Source: Amphritea sp. 1_MG-2023 (GTDB taxonomy: Bacteria > Pseudomonadota > Gammaproteobacteria > Pseudomonadales > Balneatricaceae). Taken from it: 64,000 nucleotides of DNA. The stretch covers positions 62,001-126,000 of the forward strand of contig NZ_JAUOQE010000001.1 in NCBI RefSeq assembly GCF_030547545.1, written 5' to 3'. The notes beneath the pieces are model-generated. The model had not been told where the DNA came from. It made no database searches and was given only the letters and a program-made list of their open reading frames with translations. Both the position numbers and the translations under genes were made by a program. Each line of letters starts with the position of its first letter. Position 1 is the first letter of the stretch. This document shows, piece after piece, positions 16,502-26,120 of this stretch.

Positions 16502-18424
16502 TCACTCCTGCAAGACATAGGTTCCCGGCGCATCACAGAGAGGGGGATGCCGATTATTAGTGACGCTCAACGGCGCGACGGATTGATCACCCGAGCGCTG
16601 TTTTAACCAATCGACAAGTGCTGGCCACCATGAGCCATCCTGTACTGCGTTATTGACGAACCAAGTATCAGGATCCTGATAGCGATCATCATGTTGTCGC
16701 GTCGCTATACGGTAGTGACGGCGAGGATGGCCTATCTCAGAGACAATCCCAGCATTGTGTCCACCACTGGTGAGCAAGAAAGTCACATCGGTATCGGCCA
16801 GCAAATTTAGCTTGTAAACCGAGCGCCATGGCGCCACATGATCTCGCTCGGTGCCAACGGCGAAGATCGGCGCGCGAATATCCGATACGGTAATCGCTCG
16901 ACCATCGACCCTATAGCGGCCTTCAGCCAAGGCATTATTTAGAAACAGTTGACGTAAATATTCCGAATGCATTTTGTACGGCATGCGAGTCGCATCACTG
17001 TTCCACGCCATCAAATCATTCAGCTTAGCCCGCTCGCCCATTAAATAATCATGCACCATGCGTGACCAAATCAAATCGTTAGATCGCAGCAACTGAAAGG
17101 CACCGGCCATCTGTTTAGTATCTAAAAAGCCCTGTTCCCACATCATGTCTTCGAGGAAGGTGACCTGACTCTCATTAATAAACAACATCAACTCACCGGC
17201 TTCGGTGAAATCTGTTTGCGCCGCCAACATTGAAAGTGATTTTAAGCGTTCATCGCCATCACGCGCCATCGTTGCCGCGGCAATCGATAACAGCGTACCG
17301 CCCAAGCAATAACCCACGCCATGCACCTTTTCTCCACCGGTTATGGTCTCAATCGTATCGAGGGAACTCATAATGCCGAGGCGGCGATAATCATCCATGC
17401 CGAGATCACGGTCTTCAATGTCTGGGTTTTTCCATGACACCATAAACACCGTAAAACCCTGCTCGGTGAGGTATTTGACCAGCGATTTTTCAGGCGATAG
17501 ATCGAGAATGTAGTATTTCATAATCCAAGCCGGCACGATTAGAATCGGTTCAGGATGGACCTTATCCGTCACCGGCGCATACTGAATCAATTCGATCAGA
17601 CGATTACGATAGACCACCTTACCCGGGGTCACCGCTAGATTTTTACCGACTTGAAACGCCTCACTACCGGCCGGTTTTTGACCGTTAATCGTGCGTTGCC
17701 AATCCTCGATAAAGTTTTGCATGCCTCGCTGTAAATTTTGCCCCCTTTCTTTTTGCGTCTGCTCAAGTAGCTCTGGATTTGTTAGTAGGTAGTTGGATGG
17801 TGAAAACAGATCCAATACCTGTCGGGAGGCAAACTCAACGACATTTTCATGTTGCTGCGTGACGCCGCGAACCCCCGTGGTCGCGTTAAACCACCATTGT
17901 TGATTCAGCAGAAAAGATTGATATAGCAAATTATACGGCCAGCGCTGCCAAGCCTCACCGCTAAAACGTTTATCTTGAGGCAATGGATCGATACAAGGCG
18001 ATGACACATCTGGCACAATTCCGCTAGCACAACAGCCTGCATAATTCGCCAAGCGCACGGCTTTCTTAAGCGCCTTTTCGATCAGTTGTGTCTGCTTTCC
18101 CGGTGCCGTAGCCAAATGCACAGCCCAATCGGTATAGGCATCGGCTAAACCACTAGGAGACAGGCCACCGGTAAAACGCGATATCATCGCGTTGACACTC
18201 TTATCCATGGTTTCTTGCAGAGAAATCGGGGCATATGAGCCCTGTTCCAACAGCTGATTAAAATAATGCACGGCGCTTACCGGCCCCCAATCATCAGGGC
18301 GATGCACCTTCTCCGCTGCCGTAACGCCATCACCCAGTGGTGTTGATGAGGCTGATAACTCATGACTGTCCGCTGTATCATCTGATGGTTGATGAGTGCG
18401 GTTTGATAAGGCTTGCGATTCCAT
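16502..18424 (-). CDS. phaC: Class I poly(3-hydroxyalkanoate) synthase
   Basis: A 640-residue PHA polymerase joining (R)-3-hydroxyacyl-CoA units into storage polyester at the granule surface. The lipase-like box GYCLGG places catalytic Cys373. The downstream acid lies in the 'AVGTERDHVAPW' region and the histidine in 'SGGHNAGIVS'. The conserved 'WWPALVDWL' segment is close to the C-terminus. The N-terminal ~90 residues are polar and variable. No phaA, phaB, phaR or phasin gene is in the window. It runs straight into the H+-ATPase gene. About 270 bases with no recognisable gene separate it from the yhhJ-like gene upstream; these would hold its promoter. Confidence 0.95.
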   Translation of the reverse strand: MESQALSNRTHQPSDDTADSHELSASSTPLGDGVTAAEKVHRPDDWGPVSAVHYFNQLLEQGSYAPISLQETMDKSVNAMISRFTGGLSPSGLADAYTDWAVHLATAPGKQTQLIEKALKKAVRLANYAGCCASGIVPDVSSPCIDPLPQDKRFSGEAWQRWPYNLLYQSFLLNQQWWFNATTGVRGVTQQHENVVEFASRQVLDLFSPSNYLLTNPELLEQTQKERGQNLQRGMQNFIEDWQRTINGQKPAGSEAFQVGKNLAVTPGKVVYRNRLIELIQYAPVTDKVHPEPILIVPAWIMKYYILDLSPEKSLVKYLTEQGFTVFMVSWKNPDIEDRDLGMDDYRRLGIMSSLDTIETITGGEKVHGVGYCLGGTLLSIAAATMARDGDERLKSLSMLAAQTDFTEAGELMLFINESQVTFLEDMMWEQGFLDTKQMAGAFQLLRSNDLIWSRMVHDYLMGERAKLNDLMAWNSDATRMPYKMHSEYLRQLFLNNALAEGRYRVDGRAITVSDIRAPIFAVGTERDHVAPWRSVYKLNLLADTDVTFLLTSGGHNAGIVSEIGHPRRHYRIATRQHDDRYQDPDTWFVNNAVQDGSWWPALVDWLKQRSGDQSVAPLSVTNNRHPPLCDAPGTYVLQE

Positions 18425-18694
18425 CCTAAGTCCCTCTCATAGTGTTACAAACTTCTTATTGCAGACTTTGCCCTTTTTACTAGCTCAAGTGTAGCGCGAA
18501 TACTGCAGTGCAGCATTGATTTGGATTACGCCATAACGGCTTATTACGGCCGCTAATAGCGATTAATTGAGCAGCAATCGATTACGGTCAAGCTCATGTC
18601 AATCCGATGCGAATGAAACCTTATAGCCCTACCGCCTGTTCATTCAGTAACATCCTAAAACTCAAGACGGATAGCATTCGTTATTGTTATCGCC

Positions 18695-19819
18695 TTAATG
18701 ACTAACGGCAATAGACCGTCGAAACAGCCCAAGACTCGCACTAAAAAAGATGCCACCCAGCGCAACCATGATCAGCAGTTGTGGCCAAATAATATCGATA
18801 CCCGCGCCACGGAAAACCACGGCCTGAGCAAATGCCATATAGTGACGCGAAGGCAGAAACCACGTCACCGGCTGAATAATCTCAGGCTGACTCTCTATCG
18901 GCGTCAAACCACCGGATAGCATCGTTATCGGGATGATCACCATGATCATCAATAACGCAAACTGCCCCATGGTTCGGGCTATCGTGCCTAAAAAAATACC
19001 GATAGCGGCGGCAGCAAACAGATAAAGGGTCGTGCCTGCCACTAACAATAAGCGCGAGCCATTTATCGGCACCTCTAAAATCACCTCCACCACCAACAAC
19101 ATCGATACACTAAAGGCGATTAAAATAATCAAGCCATTCGCCCAAACCTTAGACATCACAATCTGAAACGAACTCAGCGGCATCACCAGTAAATGCTCAA
19201 TCGTGCCATGTTCCCGCTCACGCAGTAGCGCTGCACCGGTAAGAATAATGGTAATCATTGAGATCTGATTAATTAACGCATTAATCGCGCCAAACCACAT
19301 ACCCGTACCATTCGGGTTAAAAGCACGCCGCTGCACCAATGTGACCGGGTAGTCTGTGGTTGCATCAGAACGATTAATGAAGTGATTCACCTCATTAACG
19401 ATGATGTTCTGAATATAGCTATTACCGAGACTCGCCTGAGTGACCGCTGTCGCATCGATATTGATCTGCACACTGGGCTGATGACCACGTCGCACATCCT
19501 CTTCAAAGGCTGGCGGAATCTCGATAACAAACATAAAACGATCCCGATCCATCGCCTGATCAACCTCATCGGTAGATACCAGCACTGGGGTTTTAAAATA
19601 AGGCGGATAGAGTGCGTTGGCGATCGCTCGGGATAAGGTTGAGTGATCTTCATCGACAATCGCAATCGAAGCGTTATTGACCGACTCACTGGTTGCCGTA
19701 GCTTGTGCATAGATCGCTAAACTAAACGAATAGACGATAAGCACAACCATCACGCCATCACTAAACACGCTGCGTAGCTCTTTAATACCCAGCCAGAAGA
19801 TATTGATCCACGTGTTCAT
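18695..19819 (-). CDS. yhhJ: ABC-2 type permease, YhhJ-like
   Basis: A 374-residue inner-membrane permease of the ABC-2 family, like E. coli YhhJ. One N-terminal helix precedes a large periplasmic domain (about residues 45-180), then five helices. 'LREREHGTIEHLLVMPLSSFQIVMSKVWANG' is the conserved ABC-2 coupling segment. I use the ATG at 19819 because AGGAGG sits eight bases upstream; a TTG start one codon earlier abuts the RbbA-like stop. It completes a yhiI-rbbA-yhhJ exporter set on one transcript. The exported substrate is unknown; related systems are linked to drug or envelope stress export. Confidence 0.9.
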   Translation of the reverse strand: MNTWINIFWLGIKELRSVFSDGVMVVLIVYSFSLAIYAQATATSESVNNASIAIVDEDHSTLSRAIANALYPPYFKTPVLVSTDEVDQAMDRDRFMFVIEIPPAFEEDVRRGHQPSVQINIDATAVTQASLGNSYIQNIIVNEVNHFINRSDATTDYPVTLVQRRAFNPNGTGMWFGAINALINQISMITIILTGAALLREREHGTIEHLLVMPLSSFQIVMSKVWANGLIILIAFSVSMLLVVEVILEVPINGSRLLLVAGTTLYLFAAAAIGIFLGTIARTMGQFALLMIMVIIPITMLSGGLTPIESQPEIIQPVTWFLPSRHYMAFAQAVVFRGAGIDIIWPQLLIMVALGGIFFSASLGLFRRSIAVSH

Positions 19820-19822
19820 CAA

Positions 19823-22681
19823 TCAAGCCTCCTGCTTTTTCAGCAACGTAGCCGCGATGATGACCAGAGCCGGCCCAAACAACGTCAGCAAAACAATATC
19901 GCCCAACAGGTCAGTAAAGCTCAGCCCTTTGGTAAAAGCGGCAACACTGAGGTGCATATAATAAGTCGCAGGCCATACTTGACCGATAAGATATCCGCCG
20001 CCTTCCATCGTCGATGTGGGCTGAATCAACCCTGAGAAACTGAGCGTTGGCATAATCGATAAAATGGCCGTTGCAAACACCGCTGCCACCTGAGACTGCG
20101 TCACCGATGACACCAGCAAGCCTAGACTGGTGGCGGCAAAAACATACAGCAAAGCCCCTAAAGACAAACCCAACAAGCTGCCTTTTAACGGCACCCCCAG
20201 CAAGAAAATAACCAGTAATGTGAGGATAACAAAGTTAACCATGCCGATGAGAATATAGGGCAATTGCTTACCGAGTAAAAATTCAAAGCGACTGGTTGGC
20301 GTCACATAAAAATTGATGATGGTGCCTATCTCCTTCTCCCTCGCCATACTCACGGCCATCAAGATCGCGGGGAACAGTAACAGCAACATCGCCGGCGTTT
20401 TCGGGCCCATCGAATAAATAGTCTCGAAGGTCGGGTTATAACGATAGCGAGGTTCTAACACCACCTTCGAGGTCGCACTGACATTGACGCCCGCCTTGGT
20501 AGCCAGCGCGGTCAGATAGTGAATATGGGCACCACTCACATAGCCCGCGATCGTGCCGGCTCGGGTGGTATTCGCGCCATCAATCCACGCCGAGACACTG
20601 GGTGTTTCACCCTTTTTCAAGTTGCGACCGAAACCCGATGGAATTTCAATCGCGAGGGTAATCTCATTTGCTTGCAGACGACGTTCTAAATCGTCCTTAC
20701 TCTGTAATTCAGACTGTCGACTAAAATAACGCGAGCCTTCAAAATTACTCAAATATTCTCGACTCTCAGGCGAGCGATCATTATCGAGCACCGCATAGGT
20801 TAAGTCCTCTACATCGAGCGAGATACCGTAGGCAATCACAATCAGTAACAGCGCACTCCCCAGAAAGGCAAATGTTAGCCGCACAGGATCACGCATCACT
20901 TCCATTATTTCGCGATAGCTATAAGCCAAGAGTCGATTAAGACTGAAACCCTGAGGATTTCCAGCCCTCCTCGATGCGTCTGACGACTCATTCTCTTGAC
21001 TTAAGGCGGACGCCTTCGTCTGATGTTTCTCGGGTTGCTCTATCACACGGTTATTGTGCGACTGATGTTCAAGCCGTTCGTTATCGATTTCGCTGCGCTG
21101 ATCGGCACGTTTAGTCTCATGATCGGTGCTGCTCTTGACATCCGCATCATCGATCGCCGCTTCAAGGTAGCGGATAAACGCCTCTTCTAATGAGGCAGCA
21201 GCTTGCACCTCAACCAGATGCTGTGGCTCATCGTAGACCAACACTCGCCCGGCATGCATCAGTGAAATACGATCGCAGCGCAGCGCTTCATTCATAAAGT
21301 GAGTTGAGATAAAGATGGTCACCTTATCTTTGCGCGATAGCTCAACCAACAACTCCCAAAAGCTATCCCGAGCGACCGGATCAACACCAGAAGTGGGCTC
21401 ATCAAGAATCAGCATTTCCGGTTCATGAATCACCGCGACCGCCAACGAAAGCCGTTGACGCATTCCTAAGGGTAGCGATGAGGCCAAGGCATCCTGATAT
21501 TCGCCTAGGCTAAAGCGCTCGATAAGGACAGCAATACGTTGAGTGGTTTTTTCCGCTGAGAGATGAAATAGACGGGCATGCAGGATTAAATTTTGCATCA
21601 CGCTCAGCTCACCATAGAGCGAAAAAGCCTGCGTCATAAAACCCACCCGCTTACGGGTCTCTAAGTCCCCCGCATCTACTGGTTTACCAAACAGAAAAGC
21701 TTCGCCATCCGATACCGGTAGCAGACCGGTCAACATCTTCATGGTGGTGGTTTTGCCACAACCATTCGAGCCAAGAAAGCCGAATATTTCGCCAGCCTGA
21801 ATCTCAAAGCTGACGTGATCGACCGCGGTAAAATCACCAAAACGTCGGGTTAAGCCTTTAGCAACAATCGCCGTTGCCTCGCTTTTTTCCAACGGCGGAA
21901 TCACCAGCTCGGTCATATCACCTCGCTTAGCCTCAGGCAGCAAGCGCACAAATGCCGCTTCCAAATCACTCGCGCCGGTGCGGGCTTTCAACTCATCTGG
22001 GGTACCGCTATCCAGTACTTGCCCAGCATCCATCGCCACCAACCAATCAAACCCTTCAGCCTCGTCCATATAGGCGGTGGATACCAACACACTCATACGG
22101 GGTCGATCGGCACGAATAGTCGCGATCAATTGCCAAAACTGACGTCGCGACAAGGGATCAACACCGGTGGTTGGCTCATCTAATATCAACAGATCAGGAT
22201 CATGAATCAACGAACAGCAGAGCCCTAGTTTTTGCTTCATGCCACCGGATAACTGACCCGCAGGGCGTGCCAGAAATGGATGTAGCCCCGTAGCCTTGGT
22301 TAAACGATCAATACGCGTCTGACGCTCTCGCCTTGACTGACCAAACAATTTAGCAAAAAAATCGAGATTTTCTGCAACACTCAATTCTGCGTAGAGATTC
22401 TTACCCAACCCTTGCGGCATATACGCAATCTTTGGACCGACGGCATGACGATGACGCGCCGATGCCATATCACCGCCCAAGACGTCGAGGCGTCCCTGTT
22501 GCAGCTTACGCGCACCCGATATCAGCCCCATTAACGTCGATTTACCGACACCGTCAGGCCCTAATAGACCCACCATCAAACCGGCAGGGATATCTAAGGT
22601 AATATGATCGACCGCACACACCTGTTGATAGCGATGCGTCACCGCCTCAATACGGGCAACGGGGTAATCTTGTTTAGCCAT
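19823..22681 (-). CDS. rbbA: RbbA/YhiH-like double ABC ATPase-permease fusion
   Basis: A 952-residue fusion of two ABC ATPase domains and an ABC-2 permease. Domain 1 (about 1-240): Walker A 'GPDGVGKST', signature 'LSGGMKQKL', Walker B 'LLILDEPTTGVDP'. Domain 2 (about 270-500): Walker A 'GSNGCGKTT', Walker B 'MLILDEPTSGVDP', but a degenerate signature 'LPLGMRQRLSLA'. A charged, low-complexity linker (about 505-580) joins the permease with 'MAREKEIGTIINFYVTPTSRFEFLLGK'. E. coli RbbA (YhiH) is described as ribosome-associated, but its operon with a HlyD adaptor and YhhJ implies an exporter. It starts 16 bases after the HlyD gene and abuts yhhJ. Confidence 0.92.
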   Translation of the reverse strand: MAKQDYPVARIEAVTHRYQQVCAVDHITLDIPAGLMVGLLGPDGVGKSTLMGLISGARKLQQGRLDVLGGDMASARHRHAVGPKIAYMPQGLGKNLYAELSVAENLDFFAKLFGQSRRERQTRIDRLTKATGLHPFLARPAGQLSGGMKQKLGLCCSLIHDPDLLILDEPTTGVDPLSRRQFWQLIATIRADRPRMSVLVSTAYMDEAEGFDWLVAMDAGQVLDSGTPDELKARTGASDLEAAFVRLLPEAKRGDMTELVIPPLEKSEATAIVAKGLTRRFGDFTAVDHVSFEIQAGEIFGFLGSNGCGKTTTMKMLTGLLPVSDGEAFLFGKPVDAGDLETRKRVGFMTQAFSLYGELSVMQNLILHARLFHLSAEKTTQRIAVLIERFSLGEYQDALASSLPLGMRQRLSLAVAVIHEPEMLILDEPTSGVDPVARDSFWELLVELSRKDKVTIFISTHFMNEALRCDRISLMHAGRVLVYDEPQHLVEVQAAASLEEAFIRYLEAAIDDADVKSSTDHETKRADQRSEIDNERLEHQSHNNRVIEQPEKHQTKASALSQENESSDASRRAGNPQGFSLNRLLAYSYREIMEVMRDPVRLTFAFLGSALLLIVIAYGISLDVEDLTYAVLDNDRSPESREYLSNFEGSRYFSRQSELQSKDDLERRLQANEITLAIEIPSGFGRNLKKGETPSVSAWIDGANTTRAGTIAGYVSGAHIHYLTALATKAGVNVSATSKVVLEPRYRYNPTFETIYSMGPKTPAMLLLLFPAILMAVSMAREKEIGTIINFYVTPTSRFEFLLGKQLPYILIGMVNFVILTLLVIFLLGVPLKGSLLGLSLGALLYVFAATSLGLLVSSVTQSQVAAVFATAILSIMPTLSFSGLIQPTSTMEGGGYLIGQVWPATYYMHLSVAAFTKGLSFTDLLGDIVLLTLFGPALVIIAATLLKKQEA

Positions 22682-22697
22682 GATCAGACCCGCTATT

Positions 22698-23744
22698 CTA
22701 TTGCTGACTAATGTTGCCAGGATCAGTCGACTTTAAAGCCGGTTCCAGCTTCGGCGGTAGCTTTTGCAGAAATTCAGGCCAAGGGGATGACTCCTCGCCG
22801 GGCATTGCCGCCAAGCGAATATAAGCGACACCGCGAATCCCGGTTTTAACACGATCGATATAGGCCAACACCAACGCTTCCGGCACCCTTACTTTGACAC
22901 GGAACATCAGTTTTTCTCGCTCGCTCGCCGTTTCAACTTCTTTCGGCGTAAACTGAGATTCGGGCGACACAAAACTGACAGTCGCAGGAATCGCCACATC
23001 AAGAATATCCATTTTCACGCGCGCCTCCGCTCCGATCGCGACACGATGAGCCTGAGAGGACGGGAGAAACGTTTCCATATAAACATCTGATAGATCAAGC
23101 AGTGTCACCACTTTACCACCGCTACCCAGCACCTCGCCCGGCTCCGCTAAGCGATACAGCACTCGACCAATACTCGGCGAAACCAGCGTGGCATCATCAA
23201 TCTGAGTCTGCACACCCTGTAAATCGGCCTGCACCGCATCGACATTCCGCTGCTGAGAAACGAGCATCGCCTGTGCGGCACTGACATCCGCCTTAGCAAC
23301 AGCGACTTCGCTCACCTTAGTATCGAAAGCCTCTTTGCTGGCATGTCCTTTTTTAAGTAATGCTTGTGTCCGTGTCAGCTCTTGTTGCGCCAAAACCAGC
23401 TTGGCCTTGGTTTGCGCTATCGCAGCTTCAGCCGCCGCCACCTGACTCTCAGCACTCGCAATATTGGCTTCTGCTCGCAGTCGCTGCGCTCGCAACTGAG
23501 CCGTATCAATCTCAGCAACGACATCACCCGGCTGCAGCAAATCCCCCTCTTTCACTAACACTGACGCGACACGACCCGCAATCTTAGTGGAGATATCAAC
23601 CTGCACCGCCTCGATACGGCCATTGCCCGACGCAATCCCCGAGGGCAACTCCGAGGTTTGCAAGGCTTGCCACAACAACCCGCTAGCGACAATCGTCAGT
23701 ATTAACACGATGCCAATCATAACTCGTTTCACACTGTTCTCCAT
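22698..23744 (-). CDS. yhiI: HlyD family periplasmic adaptor, YhiI-like
   Basis: A 348-residue membrane-fusion protein. One N-terminal membrane anchor (residues 8-28) precedes a biotinyl-lipoyl-like half motif 'GNGRIEAVQVDISTKIAGRVASVLVKEGDLLQPGDVVAEID'. A long Ala/Gln-rich coiled-coil hairpin (about 75-185) follows, then a beta-barrel domain. It links the RbbA/YhhJ inner-membrane ABC exporter to an outer-membrane channel; no TolC-type gene is in the window. It is the first gene of the three-gene set. The upstream 100-200 bases should contain the promoter, and an IS5-type MITE lies about 200 bases upstream. Confidence 0.92.
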   Translation of the reverse strand: MENSVKRVMIGIVLILTIVASGLLWQALQTSELPSGIASGNGRIEAVQVDISTKIAGRVASVLVKEGDLLQPGDVVAEIDTAQLRAQRLRAEANIASAESQVAAAEAAIAQTKAKLVLAQQELTRTQALLKKGHASKEAFDTKVSEVAVAKADVSAAQAMLVSQQRNVDAVQADLQGVQTQIDDATLVSPSIGRVLYRLAEPGEVLGSGGKVVTLLDLSDVYMETFLPSSQAHRVAIGAEARVKMDILDVAIPATVSFVSPESQFTPKEVETASEREKLMFRVKVRVPEALVLAYIDRVKTGIRGVAYIRLAAMPGEESSPWPEFLQKLPPKLEPALKSTDPGNISQQ

Positions 23745-23948
23745 TTCGAAAAATTAATCCATTCATGAGTGACTTATGCCGCCTTATTTCAGCATACCGA
23801 TAGCGCACGTCGTGTTAGCTCACCAACAACGTCTTATTATAAGATCAAATCAACGGTGATAACGATCGTCTTGATGCTTTCATCTTAAAAGCAGCCAAAC
23901 ACCACAGCCCAAGTAAATACGCTGATATTAAAGTGTAAGACACTCTAA

Positions 23949-24016
23949 GGAAGGTACGAATAAGTCCGTTATATTCTCTGTAAGCCAGAGGCGTAATTGA
24001 CTTATTCGCACCTTCC
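23949..24016 (+). mobile_element. IS5-type MITE, internally deleted copy 2
   Basis: A 68-bp element with inverted ends GGAAGGTaCGAATAAGTC and GACTTATTCGCACCTTCC, flanked by CTAA on each side (23945-23948, 24017-24020). Compared with the 93-bp copy at 40897 it lacks about 25 internal bases after 'ATTCTCTG'. It lies 33 bases beyond the end of the diguanylate cyclase gene and upstream of the yhiI-like gene. Confidence 0.9.
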
Positions 24017-24049
24017 CTAACATCCCAAATGGCGCCATGATTTTTCACT

Positions 24050-25297
24050 CTACTCAGTAGAAGGCACCATTATTTGATCACGTCCTAGGGCTTTACCTGC
24101 CAACAAACGCTCATCGGCTCGGCGGATTAACGCGGTGTAATCATTACCATCAACAGGCACCGCTGCAATCCCGATTGTCACCGTTACATGGCTTGAGGCG
24201 ACCTGCGGTGCCTCAATGGAAATATGTTTAATCTTTGCAACGATACGCTGCGCAACCTCATCCGCTTCCTGAGCATGTGCGGTGGGTAATACAACGAGAA
24301 ATTCATCACCGCCATAGCGAAATGCTCTATCGCCTTCCCGCAATGAGCTTTGTATCTCTTTGGCGATACCGGCAATAACATTATCACCCACTATATGACC
24401 ATAAGTATCATTAACGGATTTAAAATGATCTATATCAATCAGCAAAACACTTCCCGATCTCAGCTGTTGCGTATTCGGAAACATCTCATCTAACGCCCGC
24501 CTATTGAACAAGCCCGATAAATAATCCCTCATTGACTGATGACAGGCGACTTCATATTTCTCACGATAGGTCAGCAGATCAAACAAATCCTTCAGCTTTG
24601 TAGAATTCTGAGGCCAACTAAAACCAAAGGTACGATGCAACATCGCTAATGCGAAAACCATGGCAGGAATAAACATCAATTTGCCAATAATATTGGCAAA
24701 TAAAACGTCCCAATAATAAGGCTTTTCAACAAAAGCACCAGTGACAAACATTAAGCTATCCAATACCTGAATAACAGATAAGCTTAGAAAAATCCGTAAG
24801 GCAAAGCTTCTCAATCGATGCAACAGTTCATAAAGTAGAATGATCAGTAGCGTATCAATAAACAGGGCTACCGTGCCGACCATCAACACACGCGGGTTGA
24901 GCTGAAATATTTCTGCGGGTATCTCAAGAAAGGGACGATAGTTTAAGGACGTATAATGCAAACCAACAAGCGCCGTGAGTAGACTAAGAATCCCATTGGC
25001 AAGGATTAACCCATAGATTAAACGTCGCGCACCGGAAGCATCATCAACGATATAAATTAATAAAACCGACAATAATGTTCCGGAAAAATAAACCGTAGAT
25101 CCGCCGTTAATGACGATCCCAGGATACACCTCAACATAGACCCCCAAGGCAAGAATCACTTGTAAATATTGAAGAATTCCAACGGTCAGGTATAAAGGCA
25201 CACGGCCCAGCCATGGATTGAGTCGCAAAAGAATATACAAGAGAGCACCTAACACAAAAGCTTCTACTTGAAAGAGGATGAAATTCAATATTGCCAC
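24050..25297 (-). CDS. Membrane diguanylate cyclase (GGDEF)
   Basis: A 415-residue inner-membrane protein making c-di-GMP from two GTP. Six or more hydrophobic segments occupy residues 1-215, then a GGDEF domain with an intact 'YGGDEFLVVLP' active site (about residue 325), 'SVNDTYGHIVGDNVI' before it and a DNA-binding-like 'DYLSGLFNRRALDEM' at its start. The membrane part is a sensor of unknown ligand. No EAL domain is present, so it is a synthase only. An RxxD inhibitory site is not obvious by eye. The ATG begins 'MAILNFILFQV'. The gene stands alone, with an IS5-type MITE just beyond its end. Confidence 0.9.
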   Translation of the reverse strand: MAILNFILFQVEAFVLGALLYILLRLNPWLGRVPLYLTVGILQYLQVILALGVYVEVYPGIVINGGSTVYFSGTLLSVLLIYIVDDASGARRLIYGLILANGILSLLTALVGLHYTSLNYRPFLEIPAEIFQLNPRVLMVGTVALFIDTLLIILLYELLHRLRSFALRIFLSLSVIQVLDSLMFVTGAFVEKPYYWDVLFANIIGKLMFIPAMVFALAMLHRTFGFSWPQNSTKLKDLFDLLTYREKYEVACHQSMRDYLSGLFNRRALDEMFPNTQQLRSGSVLLIDIDHFKSVNDTYGHIVGDNVIAGIAKEIQSSLREGDRAFRYGGDEFLVVLPTAHAQEADEVAQRIVAKIKHISIEAPQVASSHVTVTIGIAAVPVDGNDYTALIRRADERLLAGKALGRDQIMVPSTE

Positions 25298-25725
25298 CTA
25301 ATCAGTGAAATAAAATCTCGAAATGCATTAAAAATGTCAGTAATCCTGTACAAACGCTGGCAACACTATAACCCATTCAATAGTATTTTTATTCATTCAG
25401 CAATCACTTCAAACTAGACTTTCAGCTTATGCGACCCCTCGATGACGCTGGACATCGTCACTGACCTCAGTCACTAGACTTTAAACACGCTCTGTACAAG
25501 CCTGCAGTCGCCGACATTTGTCATCAGAAACGCCATACATCCAGTAGTCCACGGCGAGTAGCTTAAGCAGACAAGCCGCAGGGCATTATGTCGAAGCAGC
25601 GCTTGTCGATGAACTTTAATTCATCTTGATCGATTGAGTTTTTATGCTAGGTTGAATAGGTAAAACTGATCTTTGTCGTTATAACTTTGTCGTTATAGCT
25701 ATGTAGTTACGATCGAGGAAACCTT
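25298..25725. other. 428-bp intergenic region with a tandem 13-mer
   Basis: No ORF with a credible start is seen. Immediately before the YqaE-like gene CTTTGTCGTTATA occurs twice (25671-25683, 25685-25697) at a 14-base period. These copies overlap the likely promoter or leader of that gene and could be regulator-binding sites or a slippage product. Confidence 0.5.
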
Positions 25726-25884
25726 ATGGATATCATCCGCATTATCATCGCTATTCTATTGCCGCCACTCGGTGTATTTTTGCAAGTCGGTATAGGCAAA
25801 CATTTTTGGATCAATATTATTCTCACCCTATGTGGATATTTACCGGGCATTATCCATGCGGTATATATTATCGCCAAAAAGTAA
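25726..25884 (+). CDS. YqaE/Pmp3 family small membrane protein
   Basis: A 52-residue ORF too short for most gene tables. It starts at ATG 25726 with GAGGAA five bases upstream. The sequence is almost entirely two hydrophobic helices joined by 'GIGKHFWIN', with the Pmp3/UPF0057 signatures 'LLPPLGVFL' and 'LCGYIPGIIHAVYII', ending in KK. Family members are stress- or salt-induced membrane proteins in yeast and bacteria; the biochemical role is uncertain. It stands alone between the diguanylate cyclase and the DUF2254 gene. The tandem 13-mer in front of it may matter for expression. Confidence 0.9.
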   Translation: MDIIRIIIAILLPPLGVFLQVGIGKHFWINIILTLCGYLPGIIHAVYIIAKK

Positions 25885-26120
25885 CCGCGAAATAAACCTC
25901 GCCAATACAAATACTTAACCAAAAAAGTACAGGGCCAGTAAGCGCCTTGAAACAAAAAGTGCAGCTGCAGCTGATAATACTTTGACTCAATGGTCAACGG
26001 GCGCTATTGAATAGACAATAGAATGATTTTTTTGCGACGTAACATCCGCTGCTAACCTTTATTTTCACTGGTATCTAAATTAAGTAGGACAGGCACGCCT
26101 CAATCCAGGAATAAAAAATA

